A DNA stretch of 33,524 bases. It comes from CAIKHN01 sp964394565 (lineage in GTDB: Bacteria > Patescibacteriota > Patescibacteriia > UBA9934). Positions 25,764 through 33,457 of this stretch are shown in pieces; positions within the stretch are counted from its first letter, which is position 1, and every line of letters starts with the position of its first letter. Location of the stretch: contig CAYMYA010000010.1 of NCBI GenBank assembly GCA_964394565.1, forward strand, positions 1 through 33,524. Reading direction: 5' to 3'. The position numbers and the translations under genes were made by a program. The notes below the pieces were generated by a model. The model was given only the letters and a program-made list of their open reading frames with translations, had not been told where the DNA came from and did no database searches.

Positions 25764-25793
25764 GGCCGCGGCTCCCCGAAGGAAGCCGCGGCC
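25764..25793 (-). terminator. GC-rich hairpin with UUCG-type loop after the island gene
   Basis: A 13-bp stem (25764-25776 with 25781-25793, one wobble) closes on the tetraloop TTCG as read on the - strand. It looks like a terminator of a high-GC organism, although no T run follows directly; the nearest is the TTTTT of the rpsU spacer. Confidence 0.65.
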
Positions 25794-25804
25794 GTCGTGT
25801 CGCT

Positions 25805-25825
25805 GGCAGCGCTGCGAACGCTGCC
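25805..25825 (-). terminator. Second hairpin after the island gene
   Basis: GGCAGCG (25805-25811) pairs with CGCTGCC (25819-25825) around a seven-base loop, starting six bases past the stop of the lipoprotein gene. It may act together with the larger hairpin at 25764-25793. Confidence 0.5.
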
Positions 25826-25830
25826 GTTTG

Positions 25831-27357
25831 TCACATGAGGTCGACGATCCAGAGGCCGTCGATCGAGTCCCCCCAGTCGTAGGTCGTCATGGGGATGATC
25901 ACGCCGTTGGCCGTGAAGCCGTTGGCGTGGACGGTGGAGTCACCCTGGTAGAGCCAGACGCCGTCGCCGGTGGTGGCGTCGACGTAGTCCTCGTCGAAGG
26001 TGCCGTCGCCGTCACGGTCGAAGGGTCCCTGCACGAACAGGCTGACGCCGTCATCGAGGCTGACCTCGGCGCACAGCTCGTCCATGCCCTCGGCGACGAT
26101 GTCCCAGTCCGACTCGCCCTCCGGCCGGAGCCAGAGCTGCCAGGTGTAGAGCAGCAGCTCGTCGATGGGGTCGCCGCAGACCTCGATGAGATCGTCGGAG
26201 TTCGCCATGCCGTCGCAGTTGTTGTCCACGCCGTCGAGGCTGACCTCGGTGGCGCCCGGGTTGACGGCCGCGTTGGTGTCGTCGCAGTCGTTGCCGCCGG
26301 AGGCCTCGTTGGTGTAGCCGTCACCATCGACGTCGGTGTCGGTGTCGCTGGTGCCGTCGGCGCCGCTGCAGTCCTGGTCGATGCCGTCGTCGAGGATGTC
26401 CTCGGCGCCGGGGTTGATGCCGTTGTCCCCGTCGTCGCAGTCGCCGTTGTTGTCGACGCTCCCCGAGGGGATGTCGCACGACCAGGTGGCGTCGGCCTCG
26501 TCGCTGCCGTAGCCGTCGGCGTCGGCGTCGGGCCAGGACTGGGTGCCGGTGACGATGAGGAGGCTGTCGTCCTCGTCGTTGTGCAGCCCGTCGCAGTCGT
26601 TGTCGACGTCGTCGCAGATCTCGGTGGCGTCGGGGTTGCTCGTGCTGTCCCCGTCGTCGCAGTCTGTGTTGTCCTCGACCCAGCCCTCGGGCTGCTCGCA
26701 GGCGATGACGGCGTCGGCGCTGTCGCCGTAGGTGTCGCCGTCGTTGTCCTCGTAGTAGACGTTGCCGCCCTCGAGGTCGTCGTCCGCGTCGTCGATGGCG
26801 CCGTCGCAGTTGTTGTCGACGTCGTCGCAGACCTCGGCGGCGGCGGGGTTGATGGCGCTGTCGCCGTCGTCGCAGTCGCCGCCCACGGTGACGTAGCCGT
26901 CGATGTCGCAGACGAGCGCCATCGAGTCGGAGTCGCCGTAGCCGTCGCCGTCGGTGTCGCGGTAGCCGTCGGTGTCGGCGTAGGTGACGTCGGAGTCCTC
27001 GTCGTCGCAGTCCTCGGTGATGTCCGAGGTCGCGGCGACGTTGAGCCAGCCGTCGGGGATGGAGCCCTCCACGAGCACGAGGCAGAGGCACCCCGTGAAG
27101 AAGGGGTCCGACGCGTCCGCGCCGATGTAGCTGTCCAGGTCGTAGTCCGGGCACCAGGCCACGGCCAGCTCGCTGTCGCCGGTGTCGAAGGTCGCGGTCT
27201 CGGCGACGCAGTCCTCGATGGTGTCGCCGGGGTCCATGGACTTGGCCACCGCACCGTCGATGCTGTCCACGGGGTAGGTGTCGCCGACGGTGGGGGTGGC
27301 GCAGGAGGAGGCGAGGAAGAGGGACAGGAGCCCGAAGGCTCCGGAGATGCGGGTCAT
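25831..27357 (-). CDS. MopE-repeat putative metal-binding lipoprotein, Myxococcota-like
   Basis: 508-aa secreted protein with a signal peptide ending LFLASSC, so probably a lipoprotein acylated at Cys19 (the lipobox is imperfect, with Ala at -3). After a domain of about 100 residues come four copies of the motif DCDDxxxxxNPxAxE followed by DxxDNDCDG (for example DCDDGDSAINPAAAE), known as the MopE-type putative metal-binding repeat and very common in Myxococcota. TDGDGYGD-type calcium motifs lie between them. The last 130 residues form an unassigned domain. Codons strongly prefer G/C in third position (Asp mostly GAC), unlike all neighbours. GGAG lies seven bases before the ATG. Other long open frames across this DNA are composition artefacts; this one has the signal and motifs. 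Confidence 0.85.
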   Translation of the reverse strand: MTRISGAFGLLSLFLASSCATPTVGDTYPVDSIDGAVAKSMDPGDTIEDCVAETATFDTGDSELAVAWCPDYDLDSYIGADASDPFFTGCLCLVLVEGSIPDGWLNVAATSDITEDCDDEDSDVTYADTDGYRDTDGDGYGDSDSMALVCDIDGYVTVGGDCDDGDSAINPAAAEVCDDVDNNCDGAIDDADDDLEGGNVYYEDNDGDTYGDSADAVIACEQPEGWVEDNTDCDDGDSTSNPDATEICDDVDNDCDGLHNDEDDSLLIVTGTQSWPDADADGYGSDEADATWSCDIPSGSVDNNGDCDDGDNGINPGAEDILDDGIDQDCSGADGTSDTDTDVDGDGYTNEASGGNDCDDTNAAVNPGATEVSLDGVDNNCDGMANSDDLIEVCGDPIDELLLYTWQLWLRPEGESDWDIVAEGMDELCAEVSLDDGVSLFVQGPFDRDGDGTFDEDYVDATTGDGVWLYQGDSTVHANGFTANGVIIPMTTYDWGDSIDGLWIVDLM

Positions 27358-27466
27358 GTGTAGGCTCCATGAGCCACCGGGTGGTGGCGGTGGGACGCGC
27401 GAAATACTACCGATGTGGCAGCACGTCGCTCGGTGATCCAGTCATGCGGACAGTTCCGCGCTGCTC

Positions 27467-27514
27467 TGGGCCGATACTTGCAAAAATAGGAGTATTCGCG
27501 CAAATATCGACCCA
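27467..27514. repeat. Inverted repeat at the right edge of the island
   Basis: TGGGCCGATACTTGC (27467-27481) and GCAAATATCGACCCA (27500-27514) are inverted copies, 13 of 15 positions matching, around an 18-base A-rich spacer. It lies upstream of the lipoprotein gene. It could be a regulator site, an RNA hairpin in the leader, or a recombination end. Confidence 0.7.
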
Positions 27515-27563
27515 GTGCAGGACGGCGAACCGTAACAAAATAGGAGAGATGCGTCAAGACACT

Positions 27564-27603
27564 AAAAACAAAACATGGCTAGTATTAGCCATGTTTTGTT
27601 TTT
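27564..27603 (-). terminator. hisS terminator
   Basis: A perfect 17-bp stem (27564-27580 with 27587-27603) around a six-base loop, eight bases past the hisS stop, with TTTTGTTTTT in the distal arm as read on the - strand. Its AT-rich composition belongs to the host genome and sets the outer limit of the GC-rich island. Confidence 0.92.
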
Positions 27604-27611
27604 AACTCCCT

Positions 27612-28949
27612 TTACATTTCGTCCTCTGGAATATTCAAGCGCTTACTAATGATCCCCACCACTTTCTCTACGTCGACAATTTCCTGGGCACCGGATTCCA
27701 TATCGCGGATGATAATCGTGCCGTCCAGCACTTCCTTCTGCCCAAGAATCACCGCAATTGGCGCCTTCAGCTTATCTGCAATTTCGAGCTGAGCCTTAAG
27801 GGTTCCTTTCCCGAACGCCTCCCCCACCGCAATGCGCCCTTCACGGAACTTCTCATACACAGCCAAACCCTTACGGCGTGCTGCTTCACCAAGCTGACAG
27901 AAGAATACGTCAACCTTTGCTCGGCGCGGCGGCACGGAATTCGCGGCTTTCATGGCCATCACCAACCGCTCCACCCCGAGTGCCGCACCCATCGCGCTCG
28001 TGCCCTCACGGCCACCCAGCATCGGGATTAACCCATCGTATCGTCCACCGCCACCAAGCGCCAACCCTTCAAGCTCTGGCGTTGAGGCATTCGCAAGCGT
28101 CAGCTCAAACGTGGTTTTGGTGTAATAATCCAGGCCACGAACCAAACACGGATTTAACGTATACGGAACTTCCGTTTCGTCCAAATATTCGAGCACCTTC
28201 ATGAAGTGCGTCTTTGAAACTTCGTCAAGATAATCGAAAATCTGCGGTGCGCCAGCTTTCAATTCCTCCATGCCCGGCTCTTTTGAATCAAGCAATCGAA
28301 GCGGATTTTTCACCAACCGCTTTTGATCTGTTTCCGAAAGTTTTTTCTTATACTGCTTAAAATACTTCACTAATTCTGCAACGTAAGCCTTGCGCGATTG
28401 TGGCGTACCAAGGGAATTCATCTGAACCACAACATCCAGTCCAAGATCCCTACAGAAACGCTGTGCCATAAGAATAATTTGCGCATCCACAACAGGATCA
28501 TCCGAACCAATTGCCTCTAATCCCCACTGCCAAAACTGACGGTACCGGCCAGCCTGTGGGCGCTCATGACGGAAAAATGGCTCGAAATACCACATTTTCA
28601 CCGGCTGCGATTGGTTCACCATGCCGTGCTCAATATATGCACGAGCCACCTGTGCTGTGCCCTCTGGACGAAGCGTCATTTTCACGCCACCTTGATCCAC
28701 AAACGTAAACATTTCTTTTTCAACGATATCCGTATCCTTCCCAACCGATCGTTCAAAAAGCGTCGTTGTTTCAAGTACCGGCATACGAATACGCCCAAAA
28801 CCATACGTTCGCGCCATGGAACGTGCGAGATATTCAATCTTGTCCCATGCAGACTGTTCGTCTGGCAAAATGTCGCGGAACCCGCGCAGCGTTTCTGGTG
28901 ACTTCGATTTCTTCTTTGTCTCAACAACTGACGGCTTTTCGGTTGGCAT
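27612..28949 (-). CDS. hisS: Histidyl-tRNA synthetase
   Basis: Class IIa aminoacyl-tRNA synthetase charging tRNA-His; 445 aa. The start of the catalytic core is marked by ETLRGFRDILPDE. Class II motif 1 surrounds YGFGRIRMPVLE; motif 2 is FRHERPQAGRYRQFWQ; the histidine-specific loops are LVRGLDYYTKTTFE and GGGGRYDGL; motif 3 is GAALGVERL. The C-terminal anticodon-binding domain spans about 350-445. A 15-residue Lys/Ser-rich N-terminal extension precedes the core. It starts 25 bases after lepB and is followed by its own terminator. Confidence 0.97.
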   Translation of the reverse strand: MPTEKPSVVETKKKSKSPETLRGFRDILPDEQSAWDKIEYLARSMARTYGFGRIRMPVLETTTLFERSVGKDTDIVEKEMFTFVDQGGVKMTLRPEGTAQVARAYIEHGMVNQSQPVKMWYFEPFFRHERPQAGRYRQFWQWGLEAIGSDDPVVDAQIILMAQRFCRDLGLDVVVQMNSLGTPQSRKAYVAELVKYFKQYKKKLSETDQKRLVKNPLRLLDSKEPGMEELKAGAPQIFDYLDEVSKTHFMKVLEYLDETEVPYTLNPCLVRGLDYYTKTTFELTLANASTPELEGLALGGGGRYDGLIPMLGGREGTSAMGAALGVERLVMAMKAANSVPPRRAKVDVFFCQLGEAARRKGLAVYEKFREGRIAVGEAFGKGTLKAQLEIADKLKAPIAVILGQKEVLDGTIIIRDMESGAQEIVDVEKVVGIISKRLNIPEDEM

Positions 28950-28974
28950 AATCTATAAATATGGAAGTCCGAGC

Positions 28975-29589
28975 TTACTCTAAATACGTGGGAATATCAA
29001 ATGTCGACACCCGATCTAACGGCAAGCCCCGAACCCACACCCGACCAATAAATTCACTGATATTCACCGCACCAAAATACCGAGAGTCTAAGCTCGCATC
29101 ACGATTATCGCCCAAAAGATAATATTCATCTGCTCCGAGTGTGCGTCGGTCCCGCCCCTCGGTCACCTCAGAAATATAGGATTCCTCAAGCGTAAATCCG
29201 TTCGGATATTCGTCGTTATACATCGTGACAACGCCGTTCCGAATTTCCACCGTTTCGCCAGGCAAACCAATCACACGTTTGATGTAATACTGGTCTTCAT
29301 GCTGCGGCGGACGAAATACCACAATCTCTCCGCGTTCTGGCTGACGAAAACGAAACGTTAATTCGTCGATGATGAGGTATTCGCTATCGTAAAAGTTTGG
29401 TTCCATGGAAGCACCCTTCACCACAAACGGTTGAACGAGGAAATAGCGCACTGGCAAAATAATGGCAAGCGCTAATACTGCAATCTGCACAATTTCTGCA
29501 ACGAAGAGCGCAACAGCTCCCAATGTTGGGCCAAACCATTGTAGAAACTTATGTGGCTCATCCGTGCTCTGTTTTCGAGAAAATACCAT
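28975..29589 (-). CDS. lepB: Signal peptidase I
   Basis: Membrane serine/lysine peptidase that removes signal peptides from exported proteins; 204 aa, single N-terminal membrane anchor (about 24-49). The catalytic Ser61 is in KGASMEPNF and the general base Lys104 in YYIKRVIGLPGE. The conserved box GDNRDASLDSRYFG is near the C-terminus. It would process the exported proteins encoded in this window. The gene lies 56 bases past the tRNA-Met terminator stem; no convincing promoter or Shine-Dalgarno site is seen. Confidence 0.96.
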   Translation of the reverse strand: MVFSRKQSTDEPHKFLQWFGPTLGAVALFVAEIVQIAVLALAIILPVRYFLVQPFVVKGASMEPNFYDSEYLIIDELTFRFRQPERGEIVVFRPPQHEDQYYIKRVIGLPGETVEIRNGVVTMYNDEYPNGFTLEESYISEVTEGRDRRTLGADEYYLLGDNRDASLDSRYFGAVNISEFIGRVWVRGLPLDRVSTFDIPTYLE

Positions 29590-29645
29590 AGTTGAATTCT
29601 AGAATAGCACACATTCCCCAATCGAAAAAGGGAGCGACGACAAAC

Positions 29646-29672
29646 AAAAAACTCCGATGTACGGAGTTTTTT
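29646..29672 (-). terminator. tRNA-Met terminator
   Basis: An 11-bp stem (29646-29656 with 29662-29672) around a five-base loop, with TTTTTT in the distal arm as read on the - strand. The A run of the proximal arm starts in the last base of the encoded CCA end of tRNA-Met. Confidence 0.9.
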
Positions 29673-29747
29673 GGTAGCTGGGGCGGGGATCGAACCCGCG
29701 ACAACAGGCTTATGAGTCCTGTGCTCTACCAACTGAGCTACCCAGCC
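29672..29747 (-). tRNA. tRNA-Met (CAT)
   Basis: 76 bases with CCA encoded. Acceptor GGCTGGG pairs with CCCAGCT (one G-T end pair), D arm GCTC/GAGC, anticodon loop CTCATAA with anticodon CAT, T arm GCGGG-TTCGATC-CCCGC. The anticodon stem has an A-G mismatch next to the loop. It lacks the initiator-type mismatch at the acceptor end, so it is an elongator Met; a tRNA-Ile that is modified to read AUA is the alternative. Confidence 0.93.
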
Positions 29748-29749
29748 AG

Positions 29750-29870
29750 GGAAAATCTGCCCAAGTTTGGCCAGCTACGGCGCTCCGGGTGGTCGACGAC
29801 GTACCGTGAAGTACGTCTTGACGACCGTCCTCGCTGCGCCTTGCATCTGACCAAACGTAGCAGATTTTCC
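29750..29870. repeat. Long imperfect hairpin element, copy B, before tRNA-Met
   Basis: GGAAAATCTGC (29750-29760) pairs perfectly with GCAGATTTTCC (29860-29870); GTTTGGCCAG (29765-29774) pairs with CTGACCAAAC (29847-29856) with one wobble; GGTCG (29791-29795) with CGACC (29822-29826); apex ACGTAC (29799-29804) with GTACGT (29811-29816). It shares the 17-base apex and two flanking blocks with copy A at 5255-5380. Its foot ends two bases from the 5' end of tRNA-Met. Confidence 0.82.
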
Positions 29871-29910
29871 ATCCTTGCCTTCTGAAATCGCGGAAAGCAT
29901 ATCAAAAAAA

Positions 29911-29916
29911 AGTATA
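29911..29916 (-). promoter_or_regulatory. Candidate -10 element before hairpin copy B
   Basis: TATACT on the - strand, in the context TTGCGGGGTATACT, between the pth stop and hairpin copy B. It could start the tRNA-Met transcript, with the hairpin in its leader. No matching -35 is visible, so support is weak. Confidence 0.3.
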
Positions 29917-29937
29917 CCCCGCAAGTTTATGCTGCCA

Positions 29938-30483
29938 TCATACCGTCCAGGTTGTTTCCTGTACTCCCGCGCGCATATTGAGAATTTCAAGCGCCTTCAC
30001 CACGACGCGATCAATCACGCCGTGTTCCTCTTTCACAAATTTGCCTAACACGTAATTTTCGAGTGCAACATGTTCTGATGGTGCGCCAACACCAATTTTA
30101 AGGCGCGCAAATGCCTGAGTGCCCAAACACGCGATGAGTGATTTTAACCCGTTATGTCCTCCTGAACCTCCTTCGGTTCGGTATCGCATAGAACCAAGCG
30201 GCAAATCGACGTCGTCCGAAACAACAACAATCAATGGTGTCAGTACATGAAATCGTTCCATCACCATGCGCACTGCCTCCCCCGATGCATTCATGTACGT
30301 CGTCGGCTTCACGAGAAGGATCTTTACCCCGTCAACGTGCCCCTCCGCAATCATCGATCGTAACCCCGCTTCGTGCTTCCACGTCATGCCGTGCATTTTT
30401 GCGAACGCATCCACCACCATAAACCCCGCATTGTGCCGCGTGCGTTCATATTCCTTACCCGGATTCCCAAGCCCAACAATCAT
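29938..30483 (-). CDS. pth: Peptidyl-tRNA hydrolase
   Basis: Releases tRNA from drop-off peptidyl-tRNA; 181 aa from the ATG at 30483. That start is chosen because the protein then opens with MIVGLGNPGKEY as the family does; an ATG at 30501 overlapping the der stop by 11 bases is possible, and the frame stays open further upstream. Key residues are Asn7 (GLGNPG), His17 (TRHNAGF, the catalytic base), Asn65 (YMNASG), Asp90 (VSDDVDLP) and Asn111 (GGHNGLKS). GGAG lies 12 bases before the ATG inside the der end. Last gene of the LCP-der-pth set. Confidence 0.95.
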   Translation of the reverse strand: MIVGLGNPGKEYERTRHNAGFMVVDAFAKMHGMTWKHEAGLRSMIAEGHVDGVKILLVKPTTYMNASGEAVRMVMERFHVLTPLIVVVSDDVDLPLGSMRYRTEGGSGGHNGLKSLIACLGTQAFARLKIGVGAPSEHVALENYVLGKFVKEEHGVIDRVVVKALEILNMRAGVQETTWTV

Positions 30484-30490
30484 GCGCGTG

Positions 30491-31867
30491 TTAGTCTCCA
30501 TACGTCGTGTGTGACTTTCGGCTCGCCTGCACCCGAATACGAATCGGCGTGCCCTTAAACGTATATTCATCGCGAAGAACATTCTCAATAAACCGCAAAT
30601 AGGAATCCGCGAGCGAATCTTTTCTGGACAAGTTCACCTTCAACATAAACGTTGGCGGATTGGTTGCGCACTGGAAGAACGAAATAATCCGTGGGTGCTT
30701 CACGCCTTTGCCGCGGCTTGGGCGGTGCTTGATGATGACGCGGGAAATAAACGCTTTTGTTTCCGCGTCTGGCAAGTGAATAAACCGGGCAGAAAACACG
30801 CTATCGATCGCGTCGAACAATGTTTTTGTGCGCAATCCCGAGAGTGCAGACACGAAGACAATCGGCGCGTATTTCAAGTGCGGCAACAAGCTCCCAATAT
30901 ATTTTTCTACTTGGTTGATCATCGTCGGCGTTTTATTTTCCACCAAATCCCACTTGTTCGCAACAATAATCACACTCACGCCCGCTTCCGCAAGCACGCC
31001 AGCCAGATGCTTATCTTGCGCGGTGATACCTTTCTGAACATCTAACACAAATAAGGCAACATCTGTTCGTTCCAAAATGTCGAGCGTACGCTGAACACCC
31101 TGTAATTCCAAATGCGCACCAGCATTGCGGATGCTCGACATCTTTCTCACGCCGGCGGTATCGATAAACACATAATGCTTTCCGTTGTGCTCAAAAGGAG
31201 CGTCGTTTGGTTCGCGCGTAGTGTGCGCCATGTCTGCCGTAATGAATCGTTTTGCACCAATGAGCGCGTTCAACAGTGTAGATTTCCCAACATTCGGTTC
31301 GCCAAGCACTGCAACACGCATCGTCGCAATGTTCACAATATCCTGCGGCGGTTTTCCGACTTCAATTAACTTCTCGCGCACGGCATCCAGCACATCCCCG
31401 ACTCCCGTCCCTTGCTTCGCAGAAACCGGAAGCGGGCGCGGCAGCGGCCACGAACGCCAATCATCACCATCCACCCGCGCACGCAACGATGCAGTATCTG
31501 CTTTATTGCCAAGCACGATAACGGGCTTCTTTTTTGCAAACAACAATTTCGCAATGTCACGATCGTCCGGCGTTGGTCCAACGGTCATGTCGACAACAAA
31601 AAAGATGATGTCAGACTCGTCGATCGCAATATTCGCTTGCTCAACAATATTCTGCTCAATTTCATCTGCACGGTTGACGTTTAATCCACCAGTATCCACC
31701 AAGCGCATCACTTGCGCACGCCAAATACAATCCGCCTCAAAACGATCACGCGTTGTTCCTGCAACCGTACTCACTAAGGACTTTTGCTCCTCAACCATTC
31801 GATTAAACAAAGAAGATTTGCCAACGTTCGTTCGCCCAATCAGCGCGATTTTCGGGGACTTCACCAT
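30491..31867 (-). CDS. der: Ribosome biogenesis GTPase Der (EngA)
   Basis: Double GTPase needed for 50S subunit assembly; 458 aa. First G domain: GRTNVGKSS (11-19), DTGG, NKAD. Second G domain: GEPNVGKST near residue 190, DTAG, NKWD. The C-terminal KH-like domain (about 355-458) ends in KGTPIRIRVQASRKS. The start is 9 bases after the LCP gene stop and the end meets pth, so the three genes form one unit. Confidence 0.97.
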   Translation of the reverse strand: MVKSPKIALIGRTNVGKSSLFNRMVEEQKSLVSTVAGTTRDRFEADCIWRAQVMRLVDTGGLNVNRADEIEQNIVEQANIAIDESDIIFFVVDMTVGPTPDDRDIAKLLFAKKKPVIVLGNKADTASLRARVDGDDWRSWPLPRPLPVSAKQGTGVGDVLDAVREKLIEVGKPPQDIVNIATMRVAVLGEPNVGKSTLLNALIGAKRFITADMAHTTREPNDAPFEHNGKHYVFIDTAGVRKMSSIRNAGAHLELQGVQRTLDILERTDVALFVLDVQKGITAQDKHLAGVLAEAGVSVIIVANKWDLVENKTPTMINQVEKYIGSLLPHLKYAPIVFVSALSGLRTKTLFDAIDSVFSARFIHLPDAETKAFISRVIIKHRPSRGKGVKHPRIISFFQCATNPPTFMLKVNLSRKDSLADSYLRFIENVLRDEYTFKGTPIRIRVQASRKSHTTYGD

Positions 31868-31876
31868 ATATTCACG

Positions 31877-33361
31877 CTACTTTAACACAAGATCAGTACC
31901 ATTCTCACCAATAATGATGAGGAAATCGATGTCCTCAGCAGTACTTGCTGGCGCAGTCCCAAGCCCATCTGGTACTACGGCATCGGAAGACAAATACCCT
32001 TGCGGCGTCATCATCACGTCGGCGTCTAGATATTCCTGAAGGGATGCAAGCTCCTCCGCCTTTTTTCCATTGGTGTAATCGAAAATCATCGTCTTCTGAT
32101 AGTCGCGCTCTGCGGCATTACTCACGAGCGCGATCGTAAAACCGGAGCTCGCTAACAGTTCCGCAGTACGCGCCGCTAATCCAGTTGTCGGCGTACCATT
32201 TTGAATTTCAATCCGTACACCATCGCTACTTGTTGGCTTATCTGGCAATGCTGCCTCTTGCGAAGTCGCAATTGGCGCATCGTCAAAGATATTCTTCGCA
32301 ATGAGCTTCAAGTCGCTCCAATCTTCATGACGTGGCAAAATCACGTACGCATTATTAATCATGGTGGAATACAGCGGACTCCCAGGAGCAGTATCTAACA
32401 CACGCATCACGAGCGCCGTTCGGTCAATCGTTGGAATGTATTCCGCAAGTTTCATCATTTCCCACAACGACATGTTTGTGTCGACATTTTTCCGAATTGT
32501 AGAAATCACGGCATTGAGTTTCGCGGGATTTAATAATACATTCAACGAAAGCGCGCGATCTTTTACTGCGAGAAGCATTTTTTGCTGCCGTGCTGCACGC
32601 GCAAAATCTGAACCCTCACCATTATTTCCGTGACGTGACCGCGCAAACTGTAATGCCGTTGCACCATCCATGTGCGCCCACCCCTCCACAAATGCCACCG
32701 TCTTTACGTTCCCCTCACCATCGTCAACGGGATACGTCGCATCCTCGAACGATTGATCAACGTACACATCGATCCCGCCCAAGTCGTTGATAATGTCTTC
32801 AAAACCGCCAAAATCGACTTTAATGGTGTAATCCACACGCTGACCAAAAATGGTTTCAATTGTGCCCGCAGCTGCATCAAGGCCAGAACCGTCGTTCTCC
32901 ATTTCCGCGAGCGCATTCACGGCATTAATTTTCCGGTATCCGTATCCAGGAATTTCTACCGTTAAATCACGCGGAATAGAAATCATGCCCACATCGCTTG
33001 TGGAAGGCTTATAACTTGCAAAAATCATTGTATCCGTCAGCTCTGGGCCTTCGTGCCCTTCACCACCAACCCCAAGAAGCAACACATTAATCCGGTCACC
33101 ATCTTCCCCATTTAACGACTTATCTGGCGCAACCACGAGGCGGCGCAGCGATGAAAAGAGTGAAAATCCGCTTGCAGCCTGCGGATCCTCGGCGGTCGTC
33201 CGGGAAATTTTTGTACTCGCAAAGGCTGCAACAACAATAAACAGCACCGCCCCGACACTCAGCGCCTTGGTCACCGAACTAATCCGTGCCCGAGCCTGAC
33301 GCTCAGAGGGCATGGGAGATGATTGTTGAAGAAAATCAACGGAAGCTTCGTCATTGTGCAT
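31877..33361 (-). CDS. LytR-CpsA-Psr (LCP) family wall glycopolymer transferase
   Basis: Membrane-anchored enzyme family that moves undecaprenyl-linked glycopolymers onto peptidoglycan or similar acceptors. 494 aa from the ATG at 33361, preferred because a -10 element lies at 33392; the frame is open to 33430. A membrane helix (about 33-50) precedes the LCP domain, which shows DRINVLLLGVGGE, the LTDTMIFAS metal site, SIPRDLTVEIPGYG, KINAVNALAE, and FARSRHGNNGEGSDFARAAR with the conserved Arg residues. A LytR_C domain (about 390-470, RIEIQNGTPTTGLA) follows. It is first in the set with der and pth. The transferred polymer is unknown. Confidence 0.94.
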   Translation of the reverse strand: MHNDEASVDFLQQSSPMPSERQARARISSVTKALSVGAVLFIVVAAFASTKISRTTAEDPQAASGFSLFSSLRRLVVAPDKSLNGEDGDRINVLLLGVGGEGHEGPELTDTMIFASYKPSTSDVGMISIPRDLTVEIPGYGYRKINAVNALAEMENDGSGLDAAAGTIETIFGQRVDYTIKVDFGGFEDIINDLGGIDVYVDQSFEDATYPVDDGEGNVKTVAFVEGWAHMDGATALQFARSRHGNNGEGSDFARAARQQKMLLAVKDRALSLNVLLNPAKLNAVISTIRKNVDTNMSLWEMMKLAEYIPTIDRTALVMRVLDTAPGSPLYSTMINNAYVILPRHEDWSDLKLIAKNIFDDAPIATSQEAALPDKPTSSDGVRIEIQNGTPTTGLAARTAELLASSGFTIALVSNAAERDYQKTMIFDYTNGKKAEELASLQEYLDADVMMTPQGYLSSDAVVPDGLGTAPASTAEDIDFLIIIGENGTDLVLK

Positions 33362-33391
33362 ACAAAACCAGACGAAAGTGAACCCGGTAAG

Positions 33392-33418
33392 AGTATACCG
33401 TAAATGGGAATTCGGCAA
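33392..33418 (-). promoter_or_regulatory. Candidate promoter for LCP-der-pth
   Basis: On the - strand TTGCCG (33413-33418), a short 15-base spacer and TATACT (33392-33397), in the context CATTTACGGTATACT. It would give a leader of about 25 bases. The wording resembles the element at 23820. Confidence 0.4.
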
Positions 33419-33428
33419 CGAACGAATC

Positions 33429-33457
33429 AAAAAACCTCCAGAATATGGAGGTTTTTT
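33429..33457 (-). terminator. tRNA-Val terminator
   Basis: A perfect 12-bp stem (33429-33440 with 33446-33457) around GAATA/TATTC, with TTTTTT in the distal arm as read on the - strand. As at tRNA-Met, the A run begins in the CCA end of the tRNA. Confidence 0.9.

Larger units (their letters stand above)
25755..27545. other. GC-rich island of foreign composition
   Basis: Between the rpsU promoter and the hisS terminator the base composition changes abruptly. For example 26461-26520 has 45 G+C of 60, while 28321-28380 has 17 of 60 (hand counts). The island holds one complete - strand gene, two hairpins at its 3' end and an inverted repeat near its 5' edge. Boundaries are approximate; the right one lies between about 27515 and 27563. 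No transposase, integrase or clear target duplication is visible. It may be a horizontal insertion or an assembly chimera. Confidence 0.8.

Noticed and set aside
25828..27363. Long open frames on the + strand and in another - strand frame across the GC-rich island
   Set aside because: They are strings of Val/Asp or Thr/Ser/Arg produced by GC-rich repeats. Only the - strand frame 25831-27357 has a signal peptide, a Shine-Dalgarno site and recognisable repeats.
27467..27514. Inverted repeat read as an integron attC or a dif site
   Set aside because: The 18-base spacer and missing core-site consensus do not fit either class.
25735..27570. Search for a target-site duplication or integrase-type att sites flanking the island
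   Set aside because: The closest resemblance (CGTCGCAAGA at left, GCGTCAAGAC at right) is too weak to count as a direct repeat, and there is no recombinase gene.
30484..30588. N-terminal extension of peptidyl-tRNA hydrolase into der
   Set aside because: It would overlap the der coding end by up to about 100 bases and adds an Arg-rich stretch not seen in the family.
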